Source: Nitrospirota bacterium
Lineage (GTDB): Bacteria > Nitrospirota > Thermodesulfovibrionia > Thermodesulfovibrionales > JdFR-85
Assembly: GCA_013151785.1 (NCBI GenBank)
Contig: JAADHP010000017.1
Span: 1-12,903, forward strand
Direction of reading: 5' to 3'
DNA length: 12,903 nucleotides
In this document: one piece after another, positions 1-6,650 of the stretch
Layout: each line of letters begins with the position of its first letter
How positions within the stretch are numbered: the stretch's first letter is position 1
Made by a program: the position numbers and the translations under genes
The notes under the pieces: model-generated
Databases searched by the model: none
Told to the model about the DNA's origin: nothing
Seen by the model: only the letters and a program-made list of their open reading frames with translations

Positions 1-110
1 GCACCCACAATCTCATCAACAACTGCCGCCTTCTTCATTGCCATGGCAAGGCTTGCACCAATAAGCCCCACACCTATAATGGTAACCCGTTTAAACCTCA
101 ACGCTGACAT
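1..110 (-). CDS. tyrA: Prephenate dehydrogenase, N-terminal fragment (runs off the left edge)
   Basis: Only the first 36 codons are in the window. Translation from the ATG at 110 begins MSALRFKRVTIIGVGLIGAS, a beta strand followed by a GxGxxG Rossmann dinucleotide-binding loop (G13, G15, G18) and an Ala-rich helix, as expected at the start of TyrA-type NAD(P)-dependent prephenate dehydrogenases. The ATG is 7 nt past the aroF stop, and a purine-rich GAGAGG lies inside the aroF end, so translation is probably coupled to aroF. The identity rests on the nucleotide-binding motif plus the operon (pheA, hisC, aroF immediately upstream). Other Rossmann oxidoreductases cannot be excluded from 36 residues, but TyrA is the natural partner: it converts prephenate to 4-hydroxyphenylpyruvate for tyrosine synthesis. 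Confidence 0.75.
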   Translation of the reverse strand, partial: MSALRFKRVTIIGVGLIGASLAMAMKKAAVVDEIVG

Positions 111-117
111 TTTTTTC

Positions 118-1143
118 TCATACCTCTCTGCCAACAGCCTCTGCAATAGGCTTTATCTGTTCCATGAGATCCTTAAATAATGATGGCTTCAGAGACTGCT
201 CACCATCAGAGAGTGCCTCTTCAGGATTCGTATGCACCTCTATGAGAAGTCCGTCAGCACCTGCTGCCACTGCTGCCCTTGCCATGGGTATAACAAGGTT
301 CCATTTGCCCACACCATGACTTGGATCAACCACTACAGGCAGATGGGTTAACTCCTTCAGAAGAGGCACTGCAGAAAGATCAAGGGTATTTCTTGTGGCT
401 GTCTCAAAGGTCCTTATGCCTCGCTCACAGAGTATTACATTCTCATTCCCCTTTGATAGTATATACTCGGCTGCCATAAGCCATTCTTTTATGGTTGCTG
501 AAAGTCCTCTCTTAAGAAGTACAGGTTTATCACACTGACCCACCTCCAGGAGGAGTCTGAAATTCTGCATATTCCTGGCACCTATCTGAATAATATCTGA
601 GTATTCTAAAACTAACTCCATATCCCGAGGGTCCATAATCTCTGTAACCACAGGAAGCCCTGTAATCTGCCGTGCTTCTGCAAGTATCTTCAAACCCTCA
701 ACACCAAGGCCCTGAAAGCTATAGGGAGATGTGCGGGGCTTAAATGCACCACCTCTGAGAAAGCTTGCGCCTGCCTCTTTTACCTTCTCTGCAATACTCA
801 TTAATATGGTTTTGTTCTCCACGGCACAGGGCCCTGCAATAACCACCACTTTCTTACCGCCAATCTCCCGGTCCTTTACTTTAATTACCGTCTGCTCCTT
901 CTTGAATTCCCTGCTCGCCAGCTTATAAGGTTTAATTATCCTTGTAACACTTTCAACAGACTCAATAGCCCTTATTGCGTTTTCTTCATCCTCTGAAATC
1001 CTGGACGTATCTCCAATTACTCCTATAATGGTTCGTTCTGTACCCTTGGAGACATGGGCCTTTAGTCCCTTACCTTCTAATTTTTTCACCACATGCCGGA
1101 TATCATCCTCTGTGGCTTCTGGTTTTAGAACGATTATATCCAT
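118..1143 (-). CDS. aroF: 3-deoxy-7-phosphoheptulonate (DAHP) synthase, type Ib with N-terminal ferredoxin-like domain
   Basis: This enzyme condenses phosphoenolpyruvate and erythrose 4-phosphate to DAHP, the first step of the shikimate pathway, in the cytoplasm. At 341 residues it has the length of the Thermotoga-type enzyme. Residues 1-70 form a small alpha/beta (ferredoxin-like) regulatory domain starting MDIIVLKPEA. Residues 85-341 form the TIM barrel. Visible active-site elements are GPCAVE (104-109), KPRTSP (135-140), DPSHG (273-277), EVH (302-304) and SDG (312-314). By family knowledge the metal ligands correspond to C106, H276, E302 and D313, and all are present. The ATG at 1143 follows AGGAGG at a suitable distance. 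In this family the N-terminal domain mediates feedback inhibition by Tyr/Phe, so the enzyme is probably allosterically regulated. It sits between hisC (85 bp upstream) and tyrA (7 bp downstream). Confidence 0.95.
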   Translation of the reverse strand: MDIIVLKPEATEDDIRHVVKKLEGKGLKAHVSKGTERTIIGVIGDTSRISEDEENAIRAIESVESVTRIIKPYKLASREFKKEQTVIKVKDREIGGKKVVVIAGPCAVENKTILMSIAEKVKEAGASFLRGGAFKPRTSPYSFQGLGVEGLKILAEARQITGLPVVTEIMDPRDMELVLEYSDIIQIGARNMQNFRLLLEVGQCDKPVLLKRGLSATIKEWLMAAEYILSKGNENVILCERGIRTFETATRNTLDLSAVPLLKELTHLPVVVDPSHGVGKWNLVIPMARAAVAAGADGLLIEVHTNPEEALSDGEQSLKPSLFKDLMEQIKPIAEAVGREV

Positions 1144-1228
1144 AACAAAATCCTCCTGTTTTATTCAAAGGAATTAAATAATCGGGACAACAATCTGGTG
1201 CTGTAGTGCGATTTTCAATCTTCAGAAT

Positions 1229-2311
1229 TCAATTTCTCAGCTCTTCTTCAAGGGTCTTTATGAAGGTCCTGTTTTCTTCTGGCAGCCCAATGGTTACCCT
1301 TATGGTATCCCTGCCCATTGGTCTTACAATAACACCCTTTTTCAGCAAACCTTCATAGAGTTCTACGGCATCAGGCTTTTCGAGACCTGTTATATAAATA
1401 AAATTAGCCTCAGTGGGAACATATTTGATACCCAGTCTCTCAAATTCTTTATATAAGTATTCCTTGCCTTCATGATTTATCTTCAGTGTCCTCTGTAAAT
1501 GTTCTTCATCATCCATGGCTGATAAAGCTGCAACCTGGGCAAGGATATTTGTGTTGAAAGGTTCACGGAGCTTATTCATTTCAGCCACTATCTCTGGTCG
1601 AGCAATTCCATAACCAATCCTGAGCCCTGCCAGGCCATAGGCCTTTGAAAATGTCCTTAATATTAGTATCTCTCTGCCCTCTTTGAGATACCTCATTGTA
1701 TCAGGATAGTCAGAGTGTTCTACATACTCATAATATGCCTCATCCACAATAACAAGGATACCTTCTGGAACCCTCTCCATAAATGCGTCAAATTCCTCTT
1801 TATAATTAATCGTGCCTGTGGGGTTGTTCGGGTTGGCAATGAATATTATCCTTGTATCATCAGCTATTGCATCCGCCATGGCTTGGAGGTCATGACGATA
1901 ATCCTTTAAAGGAACCTTTATAGAACGGGCACCAATAGATTGCACTGCCATTGGATAGACAACAAAGGATGGTTCTGCCATAATGGCACTGTCTGATGGG
2001 GTCATAAAGGTTCTCACCGCAATATCAAGCAATTCATTGGACCCATTGCCAAGAATCAGGTGGTCTTCTGAAACACCAAGCTTCTCTGTTAATCTCTGTT
2101 TTAAATAATACCCTCCTCCATCAGGATAACGGTTCAGTTTTATAAGATGTCCTTTTATTGCCTCCAGTGCCTTCTTTGAAGGACCAAGGGGATTTTCATT
2201 AGAGGCAAGCTTTATCGCTTCCTTTATGCCCAACTCCCTTTCAAGCTCCTCCACAGGCTTGCCTGGCACATAAGGTCTGATCGCCTGGACATATGCCGGG
2301 GGTTTTATCAT
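1229..2311 (-). CDS. hisC: Histidinol-phosphate/aromatic aminotransferase (PLP, fold type I)
   Basis: This is a class I/II aminotransferase of the HisC subfamily, 360 residues, which is the usual length. Motifs include ASNENPLGPS (36-45, substrate loop), GNGSNELL (88-95, PLP phosphate region), NPNNPTG (160-166), DEAY (190-193) and FSKAYGLAGLRIGYG (221-235). K223 is the predicted Schiff-base lysine and R231 a phosphate-binding arginine. A late arginine (R330 or R338) would bind the substrate carboxylate/phosphate. The family reaction is histidinol phosphate to imidazole acetol phosphate; several members also transaminate phenylpyruvate and 4-hydroxyphenylpyruvate. The ATG overlaps the pheA stop by 4 nt (ATGA), so it is translationally coupled within an aromatic operon with no his genes in view. 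I infer that it is the Phe/Tyr transaminase, possibly bifunctional with histidine synthesis. Confidence 0.9.
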   Translation of the reverse strand: MIKPPAYVQAIRPYVPGKPVEELERELGIKEAIKLASNENPLGPSKKALEAIKGHLIKLNRYPDGGGYYLKQRLTEKLGVSEDHLILGNGSNELLDIAVRTFMTPSDSAIMAEPSFVVYPMAVQSIGARSIKVPLKDYRHDLQAMADAIADDTRIIFIANPNNPTGTINYKEEFDAFMERVPEGILVIVDEAYYEYVEHSDYPDTMRYLKEGREILILRTFSKAYGLAGLRIGYGIARPEIVAEMNKLREPFNTNILAQVAALSAMDDEEHLQRTLKINHEGKEYLYKEFERLGIKYVPTEANFIYITGLEKPDAVELYEGLLKKGVIVRPMGRDTIRVTIGLPEENRTFIKTLEEELRN

Positions 2312-3423
2312 AGCTCCTCAACTCCTTTATTCATCACATCAGATTTTGGATAAGAGCCGAGCACCTTGAGAAAGATGCAATACTTTTCTATCTCTTTCAA
2401 TGCCTTCATTACCTTCTTCTCCTCAATATGTCCCTCCAGGTCAATAAAGAAGATATACTCCCATGCCTTGCGTTTTGAGGGACGCGATTCTATCTTCGTA
2501 AGATTAATCTTCTCTTTGTAAAAGGGTGTGAGCACCTCAAAAAGCGCACCAGGTTTATCCTTTATGGACAGCATGATAGAGGTCTTGTCATTACCTGTGG
2601 GTGGCGGAAATTCATGAGAAACAACAAGGAACCGTGTATAGTTGTTTTTGTTGTCTTCTATACTCCTTTTTATAAATTTAAGATCATACATCTTTGCTGC
2701 CAGATCACTTGCAATGGCAGCACCTTCAGGGTCTTTTGCTGCAAGTTCCGCAGCCCTGGCAGTGCTTGAGGTATCAACTATCTTCACATCGGGCAGATTC
2801 CTTTCAAGCCAGCGTCTGCACTGTGCAATTGCCTGGGGATGAGAATAAATCTTTTTTACCTTCTTTATATCACCGCTTTTAGAAAGAAGGTTATGAGTGA
2901 TCTCAAGCATTATCTCTGCTGATACTTTCAAATCCACATCCATGAACATATCAAGGGTATAGCTGACCACTCCTTCATTGGAGTTCTCAATGGGTACCAC
3001 TCCGTAATCCGCAACCCCCTCCACCACTGCCTCAAAAACATCCTTTATGCTCTCCACAGGAATGATCCGCGCAAAAGAGCCAAAGTGACGCTGTGCTGCC
3101 AGATGGGTAAATGTTGCCAGGGGCCCCAGACATGCCACCTTAAGAGGCTCTTCAAGTGACAGCGAAGCAGACATTATCTCCCGGAAAATTATCCTGAGGG
3201 CATCATTGGGGAATGGGCCTGTGTTGAGTCTTTTAAGCCGCTCTAATATCTCATGTTCTCTGTGTGGCACATAGAATCTTTCCTCAGAGCCCCTTTTGAT
3301 ATCTGCAATCTTCAGGACTACCCGTGCCCTTCGGTTCAAGAGTTTAAGAATCTGCTCATCAATACGGTCGATCTGCTCACGAAGGTCTTTTAGCTTTTTA
3401 GTTTTATTCTTAGAATGAGACAT
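2308..3423 (-). CDS. pheA: Bifunctional chorismate mutase / prephenate dehydratase with ACT domain (P-protein)
   Basis: This P-protein converts chorismate to prephenate and then to phenylpyruvate, the committed route to phenylalanine. It is 371 residues long, normal for the fusion. The AroQ-type chorismate mutase covers about 8-92 (LREQIDRIDEQILKLLNRRA, then K38, D41 and E48-type positions typical of the helical fold). The prephenate dehydratase domain covers about 95-270, with GPLATFTHLAA (100-110), IENSNEG (145-151) and NNYTRF (260-265), whose T263 is the catalytic threonine by family knowledge. The ACT domain (about 280-355) has GALF (292-295) and ESRP (312-315), the phenylalanine-binding motifs, so feedback inhibition by Phe is expected. 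The ATG at 3423 is preceded by GGAG about 8 nt upstream. It is first in the operon pheA-hisC-aroF-tyrA. Confidence 0.95.
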   Translation of the reverse strand: MSHSKNKTKKLKDLREQIDRIDEQILKLLNRRARVVLKIADIKRGSEERFYVPHREHEILERLKRLNTGPFPNDALRIIFREIMSASLSLEEPLKVACLGPLATFTHLAAQRHFGSFARIIPVESIKDVFEAVVEGVADYGVVPIENSNEGVVSYTLDMFMDVDLKVSAEIMLEITHNLLSKSGDIKKVKKIYSHPQAIAQCRRWLERNLPDVKIVDTSSTARAAELAAKDPEGAAIASDLAAKMYDLKFIKRSIEDNKNNYTRFLVVSHEFPPPTGNDKTSIMLSIKDKPGALFEVLTPFYKEKINLTKIESRPSKRKAWEYIFFIDLEGHIEEKKVMKALKEIEKYCIFLKVLGSYPKSDVMNKGVEEL

Positions 3424-3466
3424 TGCTGCATCTCCAACATATCAGTTTAATGCTAACTCTAACAGA

Positions 3467-3493
3467 TTTATACGGGTTTTTTCAACTTTTCAA
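3467..3493 (-). promoter_or_regulatory. Candidate promoter for the pheA-hisC-aroF-tyrA operon
   Basis: On the minus strand TTGAAA (3493-3488) is followed after 15 bp by TATAAA (3472-3467), about 45 bp before the pheA ATG. Both hexamers are close to the sigma70 consensus, but the spacer is shorter than the ideal 17 bp (16 if the -35 is shifted by one). It lies in the 173-bp gap between the pgk-like gene and pheA, the expected place. No leader-peptide attenuator, T-box or riboswitch was recognised here. Confidence 0.45.
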
Positions 3494-3528
3494 GAGCATT
3501 CGTAATTCTGCCGATAAACTCGTTTGGT

Positions 3529-3562
3529 CAGCTTTGTGGACAGGTGGAGCCACATTTAGCTG
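3529..3562 (-). other. Imperfect hairpin downstream of the pgk-like gene
   Basis: Two short complementary blocks (CAGC/GCTG and TGTGG/CCACA) flank a 10-nt loop, with an unpaired internal loop between the two blocks. It lies 35 bp after the pgk-like stop. There is no T-run after it on the minus strand, so it is a weak terminator candidate at best; it could be a 3' processing structure or chance. The rest of the 3424-3596 gap holds only the candidate pheA promoter. Confidence 0.25.
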
Positions 3563-3596
3563 TAAGGATAAGGAAGAACTGCTTTGAACTTTATAG

Positions 3597-4910
3597 TCAA
3601 TTTTTCTGTCTCTTCCCTGCCTCAAGCAGTGCCTCAACAGGCTTGAGTCCATAGGGGCTTCCTTCCTCAATTGCTGTGAGCACTGTGCCACCACCTGTAA
3701 AGAAGTAGTAGTTTGCATCATCCATAACAGAGAGATAAAGCCCTGGACAGAGGTTCTTGAACTCCTGCAGGGTATCTCCACCACCATACATCTTCATGGC
3801 CTCTCTGTTTTTATCAATAGCATGGTCAAGGGCCTGCGAGCCAGCCACAAAATGTGGGGTAAAGCCCATCACGGCATTTGTAAAGATGGTTCTTGCACTT
3901 TCTATGGCCTTTTTAACCCTGGGCTCTTCAAAGGATTTGGGGTCGATATCAAGAATATAGTTGTATGAGGCACCTTCTTTGAAGTCCCTGATGCATATTG
4001 TTCTGTATTTACCCGAGATGCGACCCTCTAATGTATCGGATTCAACAATGTAGGGAAGCTCAACAATCTTGGAATACCTTGCGTCTTTTTCCACAAGTTT
4101 CTTTGCAAGAGAGATGTCCTCCTCTGAGACACCTTTGATTCTTATATCGTATTTTGCACAGAGAAAGGTGTTGTAGATGACCCCACCAAGTATAAGGAAA
4201 TCCACCTTTTCATAGATTGCATTAAGAGGCCCGATCTTTGTATCGTACTTTGCACCTGCTACAACAGCAAGAAATGGTCTTTCAGGTTCAAGGACCCTGT
4301 GGAGGTTTATAATTTCTTCCTGGAGAAGAAATCCTGCATAGGAAGGTAGGTATCTGGTGATATCATATGTTGATGCATGAGGCTGCCACGAACCAAAGGC
4401 ATCGTTAACATATAAATCAGCAAGACCTGCAAGCTGCAGAGTGAATCTCTCTCTTCTTTCGTCCTTTGCCTCTTCACCCTGGAACCACCTTGTATTGGGC
4501 AGATATATTCCTCCAATCTTACGAGCCCTGAGGTCTTTGATTGCAAGGTTAATTGAGGTGTCTATGCCTGCAATACCCTTACCCTCTTCAACAGGAAAAT
4601 CTGCAAGATGAATCCTTGTATGGAGCTTGTGCTCAAGGTAACGCACAATGGGTTCAACAGATTCCTCTCTCCGGCACCTGATCTCGCCTGTTTTTTTATC
4701 ACGGGGACGACCCACATGGGTCATCATAATGGGTCTCCCCCCTCTTTCTACTATATGAAACAGGGTGCCTATGGTTCTGTCTATCCTGAAGGGGTCTCGA
4801 ATGATCCCGTCTTTTACAACATTATGATCGAATCTAATAAGAACTACCTTACCCTCCAGAGAGGCATCCTGTATAAGAGGGAGGTCAGGATGTAAGCTTT
4901 GCTCTTCCAT
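3597..4910 (-). CDS. Divergent phosphoglycerate kinase-family protein
   Basis: This 437-residue protein aligns end to end with phosphoglycerate kinase (ATP + 3-phosphoglycerate to ADP + 1,3-bisphosphoglycerate). N-domain matches are RFDHNV (26-31), R42, THVGRP (64-69), LPNTRWF (137-143) and YVNDAFG (167-173). C-domain matches are AGAKYDTKIG (218-227), GGGD (376-379) and TGGG (405-408). Several near-invariant features are altered. The canonical AFGTAHRAHAS is AFGSWQPHAS, losing the His-Arg of the 3-PG basic patch and one residue. The WNGPMGVFE nucleotide motif is TNAVMGFTP, losing Trp, Gly-Pro and the ribose-binding Glu. STGGG is FTGGG. GGAGGTG precedes the ATG. No gapA or tpiA is adjacent. 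It may be a low-activity or differently specific PGK paralogue, or the genome's only PGK with unusual residues. Family assignment is secure; function is not. Confidence 0.8.
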   Translation of the reverse strand: MEEQSLHPDLPLIQDASLEGKVVLIRFDHNVVKDGIIRDPFRIDRTIGTLFHIVERGGRPIMMTHVGRPRDKKTGEIRCRREESVEPIVRYLEHKLHTRIHLADFPVEEGKGIAGIDTSINLAIKDLRARKIGGIYLPNTRWFQGEEAKDERRERFTLQLAGLADLYVNDAFGSWQPHASTYDITRYLPSYAGFLLQEEIINLHRVLEPERPFLAVVAGAKYDTKIGPLNAIYEKVDFLILGGVIYNTFLCAKYDIRIKGVSEEDISLAKKLVEKDARYSKIVELPYIVESDTLEGRISGKYRTICIRDFKEGASYNYILDIDPKSFEEPRVKKAIESARTIFTNAVMGFTPHFVAGSQALDHAIDKNREAMKMYGGGDTLQEFKNLCPGLYLSVMDDANYYFFTGGGTVLTAIEEGSPYGLKPVEALLEAGKRQKN

Positions 4911-4934
4911 AATTACACCTCCAGAATAAATGTT

Positions 4935-4949
4935 TCACCATTGTGGTGA
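4935..4949. promoter_or_regulatory. Short inverted repeat in the pgk-like upstream region
   Basis: TCACCA-TTG-TGGTGA is a perfect 6-bp inverted repeat with a 3-nt spacer. It lies 25 bp before the pgk-like ATG, just upstream of its ribosome-binding site. It could be an operator or a small 5'UTR hairpin. It is short enough to be chance; no regulator is identified. Confidence 0.25.
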
Positions 4950-5064
4950 GTGTTACTACATAATATTATTGGTGTCCAAAACAAATTGATAAGACGTGGA
5001 TAAGGCGGAGTACCGAAGAAAAATAAGGCCCACACCTTTGTCCACAGTAAGCAGTAAGAAGGCT

Positions 5065-5092
5065 CCCGGAAAAATCGCAGATTTTTTCCGGG
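5065..5092. repeat. Strong hairpin inside the inverted-repeat element
   Basis: CCCGGAAAAATC, a 3-nt GCA loop and GATTTTTTCCGGG form a 12-bp stem with one bulged T. It has the look of a bidirectional rho-independent structure, but the T-run is inside the stem rather than after it, so termination is uncertain. It is the most stable internal structure of the element. Confidence 0.6.
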
Positions 5093-5109
5093 CAGAGAGG
5101 TGGTTCATC

Positions 5110-5130
5110 ATCCCATTGATGCAATGGGAT
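5110..5130. repeat. Perfect 9-bp hairpin inside the inverted-repeat element
   Basis: ATCCCATTG, loop ATG, CAATGGGAT is a perfect 9-bp stem with a 3-nt loop, only 17 bp from the previous hairpin. A third, weaker stem follows at 5159-5184 (CAACCTT/AAGGTTG with a 12-nt loop). Three consecutive stems suggest selection for a folded RNA or single-stranded DNA form. Confidence 0.55.
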
Positions 5131-5390
5131 TTAAAATTATAAAAAACAGGAGTCTTTTCAACCTTCTGATGATACACAAGGTTGCTGGTGTAAGTTACTG
5201 TCGGTATTGCTACATGGGCATTCTTCACCACCTCTTCACCTCTGCAAAGGAGCATCTGTGCCTGACCTTGCCCTGCCATTGAATACAGGTTGGTACAGGG
5301 GCTAATCCTGTGGATTGCCTTATTTTTATGAGGTGCTCCGCCTTGTTTCTATGCTTGTTTCTATGCATTTTGGACAGATATGATCAAACT

Positions 5391-5732
5391 TTAAAAGGCA
5401 AAGGCATCCTTAATATGCTCCACCACATAGTAACCTTCTTTGACCCTGAGCCCTATTACATCAAATCTTACTGGTATGTCGTGGAGTTTATGCTTCTTGA
5501 GATATAACAGGGCAAGCCTTTTTATCCTTTGTTGTTTCTGCCAGTTAACAGATTCCTCAGGTGCTATACAGGTGTCCCCCTTTCTTGTTTTAACCTCAAT
5601 GAATACTATCTGGTTGCCATCTTTTGCAATTATGTCTATCTCTCCAAGGGCTGTGCGATAGTTGCAGGCCAGTATGCGGTATCCGTTCTTTTTTAAAAAT
5701 CTTGCAGCAAACCTTTCCCCCTCTTTACCCAT
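5391..5732 (-). CDS. yraN: YraN/UPF0102 family endonuclease-like protein
   Basis: This small protein has the UPF0102 signature. MGKEGERFAARFLKKNGYRI is the typical family N-terminus, followed by ALGEIDIIAKDG (about residues 28-39) and IVFIEVKTRKG (42-52). The Asp/Glu...E-x-K arrangement (D33, E46, K48) matches a restriction-endonuclease-like (Holliday-junction-resolvase-like) fold. The biochemical role of YraN is poorly defined; a DNA-processing role is inferred from the fold. The frame opens with an ATG at 5750 that has no ribosome-binding site. I chose the third in-frame ATG (5732) because GAGGA precedes it by about 5 nt and homologues start near there, giving 113 residues; the longer form would be 119. 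It is divergent from rpsF, with 171 bp between the two starts. Confidence 0.85.
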   Translation of the reverse strand: MGKEGERFAARFLKKNGYRILACNYRTALGEIDIIAKDGNQIVFIEVKTRKGDTCIAPEESVNWQKQQRIKRLALLYLKKHKLHDIPVRFDVIGLRVKEGYYVVEHIKDAFAF

Positions 5733-5793
5733 TTTCTTCCTCATACTCATATATTACAAAAAAACACAATAAAATTGTAGAGGCTTTAAATCC

Positions 5794-5823
5794 TTGACCT
5801 TAGCTGTTTGTTTTTTTTATACT
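5794..5823 (+). promoter_or_regulatory. Sigma70-type promoter for the rpsF-ssb-rpsR operon
   Basis: TTGACC (5794-5799) and TATACT (5818-5823) are separated by 18 bp, each one mismatch from consensus. A T-rich spacer ends in eight T's that merge with the -10. Transcription would start near 5830, giving a leader of about 74 nt before rpsF. Confidence 0.65.
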
Positions 5824-5837
5824 AACTCACTAAAATG

Positions 5838-5880
5838 ATATCCTGTTAAGGGTATTTCTCCTTGCTCTCTTTTAGAGGGC
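5838..5880 (+). promoter_or_regulatory. Two small hairpins in the rpsF leader
   Basis: ATATCC/GGGTAT (5838-5843 with 5850-5855) and GCTCTC/GAGGGC (5864-5869 with 5875-5880) each form 6-bp stems with 5-6 nt loops, including one G-T pair each. They lie between the promoter and the AAGGAGG ribosome-binding site at 5892. Autoregulation of rpsF operons by the S6:S18 complex is known in many bacteria, but I could not recognise the conserved S6:S18 binding motif here, so the role is open. Confidence 0.35.
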
Positions 5881-5903
5881 TAAAGATCCATAAGGAGGTA
5901 TAG

Positions 5904-6248
5904 ATGAACTATTACGAGAATTTTGTGTTAATTGAGCCTTCCCTGCCAGATGAGGAGATTGATCAGGTATCAAACAAAATCCAGGAGCAGATAAAAAAAG
6001 AAGGGGGCGAGATAATCAGAGAAGACCGCTGGGGACGAAGGAAATTGGCCTATGAACTGAACAAAAGAACTCAGGGCTATTATATCCTTTATACCTTCAA
6101 GGCCCCACCAGAGATAGTAAAGAAGATGGAGACATTTTATAAGGTATTTGATCCTGTCTTTAAATTCATGATAATCAAACTGCGGAAAAAAGAGATTGAA
6201 GCTCTCCAGGAACAGCTAAAAGGAACAACCACTGAAAAGGAAGCATAA
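5904..6248 (+). CDS. rpsF: 30S ribosomal protein bS6
   Basis: The 114-residue product begins MNYYENFVLIEPSLPDEEID and contains EDRWGRRKLAYELNKRTQGYYILYTF (about 41-66), the hallmark bS6 segment, and ends in a Lys/Glu-rich tail. bS6 binds bS18 on the platform of the small subunit. The start is secured by AAGGAGG 5 nt before the ATG. It is the first gene of a plus-strand operon, with ssb 12 bp downstream. Length and sequence are normal for the family. Confidence 0.97.
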   Translation: MNYYENFVLIEPSLPDEEIDQVSNKIQEQIKKEGGEIIREDRWGRRKLAYELNKRTQGYYILYTFKAPPEIVKKMETFYKVFDPVFKFMIIKLRKKEIEALQEQLKGTTTEKEA

Positions 6249-6260
6249 AGGAGCACTCTA

Positions 6261-6650
6261 ATGTTTAACAGGGTTATATTTGTGGGAAATCTTACCAGGG
6301 ACCCTGAGTTGAGATATTCTCCTCAGGGTACGGCAGTTGCTACACTGGGGCTGGCTGTCAACTCACGGGTAAAGCAGGGTGATGAGTACAAGGATGAGAC
6401 ACTGTTTATTGACATCGTGGTATTTGGCAAACAGGCTGAAAATGTTACCCAGTATCTTTCAAAAGGCCGTGGCGTTATAGTGGAAGGACGATTAAGGGAA
6501 CGCCGCTGGGAATATGAAGGTCAAAGAAAAAGCAAGTTCGAGGTTATAGCCAGTACAGTAAGGTTTTTACCACGCCGTGAGATTCAGAATTCAGGGGGTG
6601 TAGATGATATTATACCACCTGAAGAAAATACAGATCTTGAACCATTCTAA
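6261..6650 (+). CDS. ssb: Single-stranded DNA-binding protein
   Basis: This 129-residue SSB has an OB-fold over residues 1-104, with MFNRVIFVGNLTRDPELRYS at the start, FIDIVVFGKQAENV (49-62) and GVIVEGRLRERRWE (71-84). It coats single-stranded DNA during replication, recombination and repair. The disordered linker is short (about 20 residues) and the C-terminal tip reads TDLEPF, a variant of the acidic DDIPF-type peptide that recruits partner proteins. AAAGGAG lies 7 nt upstream of the ATG. Its position between rpsF and rpsR is the conserved arrangement in many bacteria, so this is the main housekeeping SSB. Confidence 0.96.
   Translation: MFNRVIFVGNLTRDPELRYSPQGTAVATLGLAVNSRVKQGDEYKDETLFIDIVVFGKQAENVTQYLSKGRGVIVEGRLRERRWEYEGQRKSKFEVIASTVRFLPRREIQNSGGVDDIIPPEENTDLEPF

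Larger units (their letters stand above)
4973..5376. mobile_element. Candidate non-autonomous element (MITE-like) with long imperfect terminal inverted repeats
   Basis: The two ends of this 404-bp stretch are inverted repeats of each other over about 60 bp. The left end reads TGTCCAAAA at 4973 and the right end TTTTGGACA finishing at 5376. Further in, both arms share AAGGCGGAG-N-ACC (left from about 5002; right, on the minus strand, from about 5343) and then AAAAATAAGGC. A TCCACAG block matches again after a 9-11 nt indel. Between these blocks the arms differ; the right arm has a tandem duplication of GCATAGAAACAA that the left lacks. The interior holds several hairpins (listed separately) and no convincing coding frame; the open frames crossing it resemble no family I know. 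No clear target-site duplication was found, so insertion is inferred, not proven. It fills the space between yraN and the pgk-like gene, ending 14 bp from the yraN stop. A structured RNA or termination region is the alternative. Confidence 0.6.

Noticed and set aside
1144..1228. Possible terminator or promoter in the 85-bp hisC-aroF gap
   Set aside because: No stable hairpin with T-run and no well-spaced -35/-10 pair; most simply an untranslated operon spacer.
3474..3534. A short minus-strand frame downstream of the pgk-like gene reading PNEFIGRITNALEKLKKPV before a stop
   Set aside because: It is protein-like in composition, but it is preceded by a stop, has no start codon, matches nothing I recognise and overlaps the likely pheA promoter. 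Treated as chance.
3424..3596. T-box or leader-peptide attenuator controlling the aromatic operon
   Set aside because: No T-box core sequence, no Phe/Tyr-rich short leader frame and no terminator with T-run before pheA.
3482..3787. A 101-codon minus-strand frame overlapping the end of the pgk-like gene
   Set aside because: It is out of frame with the well-supported PGK-family protein, low in complexity (Ser/Gln/Leu) and has no family features.
4956..5282. Open frames on both strands across the inverted-repeat element (about 107 and 60 codons)
   Set aside because: The products show no known motif, the frames run through hairpins and terminal repeats, and no convincing ribosome-binding site supports them.
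5838..5903. Canonical S6:S18 autoregulatory leader
   Set aside because: Two small stems exist, but I could not match the conserved binding motif, so only generic hairpins are reported.
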